From Zwartia panacis (GTDB taxonomy: Bacteria > Pseudomonadota > Gammaproteobacteria > Burkholderiales > Burkholderiaceae_B): a stretch of DNA of 64,000 bases. Both the position numbers and the translations under genes were made by a program. The notes under the pieces were generated by a model, which saw only the letters and a list, made by a program, of their open reading frames with translations, searched no databases and was not told the DNA's origin. How positions within the stretch are numbered: the stretch's first letter is position 1; each line of letters opens with the position of its first letter. The stretch spans positions 186,001 through 250,000 of the forward strand of contig NZ_JAUHHF010000003.1 in NCBI RefSeq assembly GCF_030410395.1, written 5' to 3'. Of the stretch, positions 61,316-64,000 are shown piece after piece.

Positions 61316-61474
61316 TCAAGACAGCTTGATGATGATCGCATGAGCGATGTCGATAAAAAAAACGCCGACCATCGACACGATCAGGAATGCCCGCCAAGAA
61401 GGATCATGTTGCTCATTTTGAGATTGATAAGTTTGGAGCCGAACACTTATCAGGTTAGGATGTGATTTTCGCAA
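61316..61474 (-). CDS. Possible small membrane protein or gene remnant
   Basis: A 52-codon frame with a TTG start ends HDPSWRAFLIVSMVGVFFID and a further hydrophobic stretch (IAHAIIIKLS), giving one likely membrane span. It lies between the LysR gene and nhaA and opposes both. There is no ribosome site and no ATG before the span. It may be a remnant of a longer gene or chance. Confidence 0.25.
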   Translation of the reverse strand: MRKSHPNLISVRLQTYQSQNEQHDPSWRAFLIVSMVGVFFIDIAHAIIIKLS

Positions 61475-61523
61475 TCACATGCATCATGCATTGCACAATA
61501 TGTTGCCAGGAAAATAACCTTCA

Positions 61524-62693
61524 ATGACTTTCTCCAAAATATTCAAGGGTGTTTTTGAATCAGACAAGAGCGCAGGCATTCTTTTGATGCTCAGCACACT
61601 CATCGCACTGACTATCGCGAATAGTGCCCTGCATCCAGCGTATCTTGAATTTTGGAATACGAAAATTCTTGGGCTAAGCGTCGAGCATTGGGTCAATGAC
61701 GGACTGATGGCGATATTTTTCTTTTTGATCGGGCTTGAACTAGAACGTGAGGTGTACAGCGGAAAATTATCAAATTTCCGAGATGCCCTGTTACCGATGG
61801 TGGCAGCCTTTGGTGGCGTAGCGATTCCCGCAATCATTCATTTCACGCTCAATCGTGGAGCACAGACACAAGCCGGACTTGGCATTCCGATGGCGACTGA
61901 CATTGCCTTCGCGCTCGGCGTGCTCGCCATACTCGGTAGCCGTATCCCAGCATCGCTCAAGTTATTCCTGACAACCTTGGCTGTCATCGACGATCTGATC
62001 GCGATCATTGTGATCGCTGTTTTTTACACCTCGAATTTGTCACTCCTCTATCTCGCTGGCAGCCTAATCGTATTTGGGATCCTAATCTGTCTGAATCGCA
62101 TCTGGCGCATCATGAATTTGACCCTCTATCTAGTGGGTGGGGTCATCATGTGGTTTTTGATGCTTAAATCAGGCGTGCACGCAACCGTTGCAGGCTTGCT
62201 TCTCGCCTTTGCCATACCATATACAAGTCGATCCAAAGATATCCCCTCCCCATCTCAGCGACTTGAGCATTTACTCCACAAACCAGTGGTCTTTTGTATT
62301 CTGCCAATTTTTGCGCTGGCAAATACAGGTGTGATTATCGGGACAGATGCAATGCAAGATCTCATGACAGACAATAGTCTCGGGATTATTGCGGGGCTTG
62401 TTCTCGGAAAGCCGATCGGCGTCACGATGTTTTGTCTCTTTGCGGTTTTGTTAGGTCTCACCAAGCTACCTTCGGATCTTCAGTGGAAACATATCTTCGG
62501 TTCAGGTTTGCTTGCCGGCATTGGCTTTACGATGTCAATCTTCATTACGAACCTTGCCTTCTCCGACCAGGCGGAAATGATCAATTCATCCAAGTTTGCC
62601 ATTTTGGTGGCTTCGCTATGCTCGGGAGTGCTGGGGTATATTTGGCTGATGTTTGCAGGTAGACCCGTTCTTCACACCGACGCGAATAGCTAA
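61524..62693 (+). CDS. nhaA: Na+/H+ antiporter NhaA
   Basis: This 389-aa inner-membrane antiporter extrudes Na+ in exchange for H+. Twelve spans are traceable. The transport aspartates are in FLTTLAVIDDLIAIIVIAVF (the DD pair) and the MATDIAFALGVLAILGSR segment precedes them. GLELEREVYSGKLSNFRDALLP and FGSGLLAGIGFTMSIFI are family signatures. The length matches E. coli NhaA. It is a single gene, with its own start near CTTCA. Confidence 0.94.
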   Translation: MTFSKIFKGVFESDKSAGILLMLSTLIALTIANSALHPAYLEFWNTKILGLSVEHWVNDGLMAIFFFLIGLELEREVYSGKLSNFRDALLPMVAAFGGVAIPAIIHFTLNRGAQTQAGLGIPMATDIAFALGVLAILGSRIPASLKLFLTTLAVIDDLIAIIVIAVFYTSNLSLLYLAGSLIVFGILICLNRIWRIMNLTLYLVGGVIMWFLMLKSGVHATVAGLLLAFAIPYTSRSKDIPSPSQRLEHLLHKPVVFCILPIFALANTGVIIGTDAMQDLMTDNSLGIIAGLVLGKPIGVTMFCLFAVLLGLTKLPSDLQWKHIFGSGLLAGIGFTMSIFITNLAFSDQAEMINSSKFAILVASLCSGVLGYIWLMFAGRPVLHTDANS

Positions 62694-62767
62694 AACTCGC
62701 CTTCAAACAACGGCAGTATGATGATTTAAATGCTGTTTCTGCAGTTCCCTGATGCAAGAGATCGCTC

Positions 62768-64000
62768 ATGACTCGTTTCTCCTTTCTGATTTTCTCGCAA
62801 AAAGCTCTCCAGAGCCTTTGCTTGATGATGACCTGCTTATTTCTTCCGAACCTGGTATCCGGACAGATTAGCTTGCCAGGCATCCAGCCCAAGCAGCCGT
62901 CTATTCAAAGTGAAACCGGAATCCCGGAGCAGCGTGCGAAAGTAGAATCCCAGTTAGCCGAAACTCAGCGGCAGCGTGATGCCAAACTACCGAATAACCA
63001 TGATTTGCCGAATGCTGACGCCGTAAGTCAGGCTGACAAGCAACGGTTATTGGATCGACTCGCCTTCCTGCAAGCTGAAAGAATCAAAAAACTCGATGAG
63101 CTTGCCGCTCTACAAAAAGCTCCACCTCCGCTTTTGTCAAGCCTACCCCAGGTCCAAGCACTCGGTGACTTCCCTCCCTATTCAGCCATCGCTGTCGATG
63201 CCTTGCGCGACGAACTAGACGGTCAACTAGACAAACTTCAGGGGTTGCTCAGCGGTCTTCAAATTAGGGAAGTAGAAAAGCAGACTCAACTTGAACAAAA
63301 GCGTCGCGCCGATGAAGCACTGCGGCTCAGCCAGGATCGTTTTGCCAATGCTCGTGGCGAAGAGCCCAAAGCTCAGGCGAAGTTGGCGCAAGAACAGGCT
63401 GAATTGCGTCAACGAGTTGCCGAATCTGAACTGGCGGTGCTATCCATAGACGAAGATCTGCTTAAGCTCAAAGCGTCGCAAATGCGCGTACTCAGTGATG
63501 AGCTCACACGCGTGGTAAAGAAGGCTCTTGCCGCTCAGCAATTGACCGAAACCGATCTGAATGCCCAACGCACTCGCATGACTGCCTTGCGCAAACGACT
63601 CAGTCAGGAAACAGCCAAAGCAAACGAGCGCAGGCGCAATCACGAAAGGGAGCGCACCAAGCTTTTGGCTAGCTCCCCCCTGCCCGATAGCAAGGAAGGA
63701 CAGCGACTGTCCGTGCTGGATCAGGCATTGATCACTGACGGCATTATTCTGGATGGCCTCAACGCACTAGAAACACTGACTCAGATCGTCTATGACGCAT
63801 GGGAGAAGCGTTATCTGATTCTCTCGGGAGGGAATTTAGAACAAAGGAGGCAGGCGCAAGCTTCCCTGGATAAAATCTATCAAGGCTTGATCAATCGAAA
63901 GCGCTTGTCACAGGAACAGCGTAACTCCGCACAGGCTGCCATTCGCGAGCAGGAAACACGAGTAGCCAATATTGCTCCAGATACAGCTGAGCACAATCAG
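62768..64000 (+). CDS. Large mechanosensitive-channel-like protein (MscK/MscM-type) N-terminal part, 3' end outside window
   Basis: An uninterrupted frame of 411 codons runs off the right edge. A signal peptide or first span (SLCLMMTCLFLPNLVSGQ) is followed by a long charged, Gln/Lys/Glu-rich coiled-coil region with heptad-like stretches (QAKLAQEQAELRQRVAESEL). This is the layout of the periplasmic domain of large MscS-family channels such as MscK and MscM, whose channel part lies near the C terminus and is not in view. The call is by layout only; another coiled-coil envelope protein is possible. The start at 62768 has a weak AAGAG upstream. Confidence 0.65.
   Translation, partial: MTRFSFLIFSQKALQSLCLMMTCLFLPNLVSGQISLPGIQPKQPSIQSETGIPEQRAKVESQLAETQRQRDAKLPNNHDLPNADAVSQADKQRLLDRLAFLQAERIKKLDELAALQKAPPPLLSSLPQVQALGDFPPYSAIAVDALRDELDGQLDKLQGLLSGLQIREVEKQTQLEQKRRADEALRLSQDRFANARGEEPKAQAKLAQEQAELRQRVAESELAVLSIDEDLLKLKASQMRVLSDELTRVVKKALAAQQLTETDLNAQRTRMTALRKRLSQETAKANERRRNHERERTKLLASSPLPDSKEGQRLSVLDQALITDGIILDGLNALETLTQIVYDAWEKRYLILSGGNLEQRRQAQASLDKIYQGLINRKRLSQEQRNSAQAAIREQETRVANIAPDTAEHNQ

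Overview
The window looks like a piece of a betaproteobacterial chromosome, most likely order Burkholderiales and close to Alcaligenaceae. The main reason is that it carries eleven orphan periplasmic receptors of the Bug/TctC family, an expansion typical of that group. A lysine/alanine-rich histone H1-like protein, twin TRAP systems and many catabolic enzyme genes in short operons fit the same assignment. I saw no rRNA, tRNA, insertion sequence, phage gene or CRISPR array. This is metabolic and transport territory, not a mobile island.

Layout. 1-5810: a minus-strand ABC importer operon ending in a metallophosphoesterase, then a Bug receptor and an H1-like DNA-binding protein. 6134-13029: a DegT-type aminotransferase, then a hydantoin-type module. 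The minus arm encodes a decarboxylase/isomerase-like protein, a GntR regulator, a hydantoin-racemase-like protein and a PuuE-like deacetylase. The plus arm encodes a dihydropyrimidinase/hydantoinase and a second racemase-like protein. 13048-18858: two complete TRAP transporters in tandem. 18993-22556: a phosphite uptake and oxidation operon, ptxABCD, with a Pho-box-like promoter. 22582-28878: a dipeptide-type ABC transporter operon with an SDR dehydrogenase, on the minus strand. 29063-36559: N-acyl-D-amino acid deacylase, ArgE-like deacetylase, diaminopropionate ammonia-lyase-like enzyme, an L-type and a D-type N-carbamoylase, and an MFS exporter. 36609-37255: an AbrB/Doc toxin-antitoxin pair. 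37299-39477: a quinone-oxidoreductase-like MDR and a lipoprotein hydrolase. 39572-60224: nine Bug receptors interleaved with single metabolic genes: a branched-chain aminotransferase, a THI5/NMT1-like protein, a deacetylase, a Cys-repeat secreted protein, a glycerophosphodiesterase, a Kef-type antiporter, a 3-hydroxyisobutyrate-dehydrogenase-like enzyme, a racemase-fold protein, a VOC protein and a second D-acylase. 60383-64000: a LysR regulator, NhaA, and the 5' part of a large mechanosensitive-channel-like gene.

How it fits together. Two themes dominate. The first is scavenging of blocked or D-configured amino acids: hydantoins, N-carbamoyl and N-acyl amino acids and peptides. Transporters (TRAP, Dpp, Bug) sit beside ring-opening, decarbamoylating, deacylating and racemising enzymes. 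The second is phosphorus scavenging: ptxABCD, a glycerophosphodiester phosphodiesterase, and a metallophosphoesterase attached to an ABC importer. Substrates of the individual transporters cannot be fixed from sequence alone.

Regulatory signals that can be read directly are: a Pho-box-like element plus leader hairpin before ptxA; a perfect palindrome over the -10 of the toxin-antitoxin operon; a perfect 24-bp palindrome with an FNR/Anr core between the lysR gene and the Bug-acylase-VOC operon; an operator-like palindrome before the D-aminoacylase gene; and a bipartite hairpin plus short leader ORF before the hydantoinase gene. Three strong intrinsic terminators separate convergent genes.
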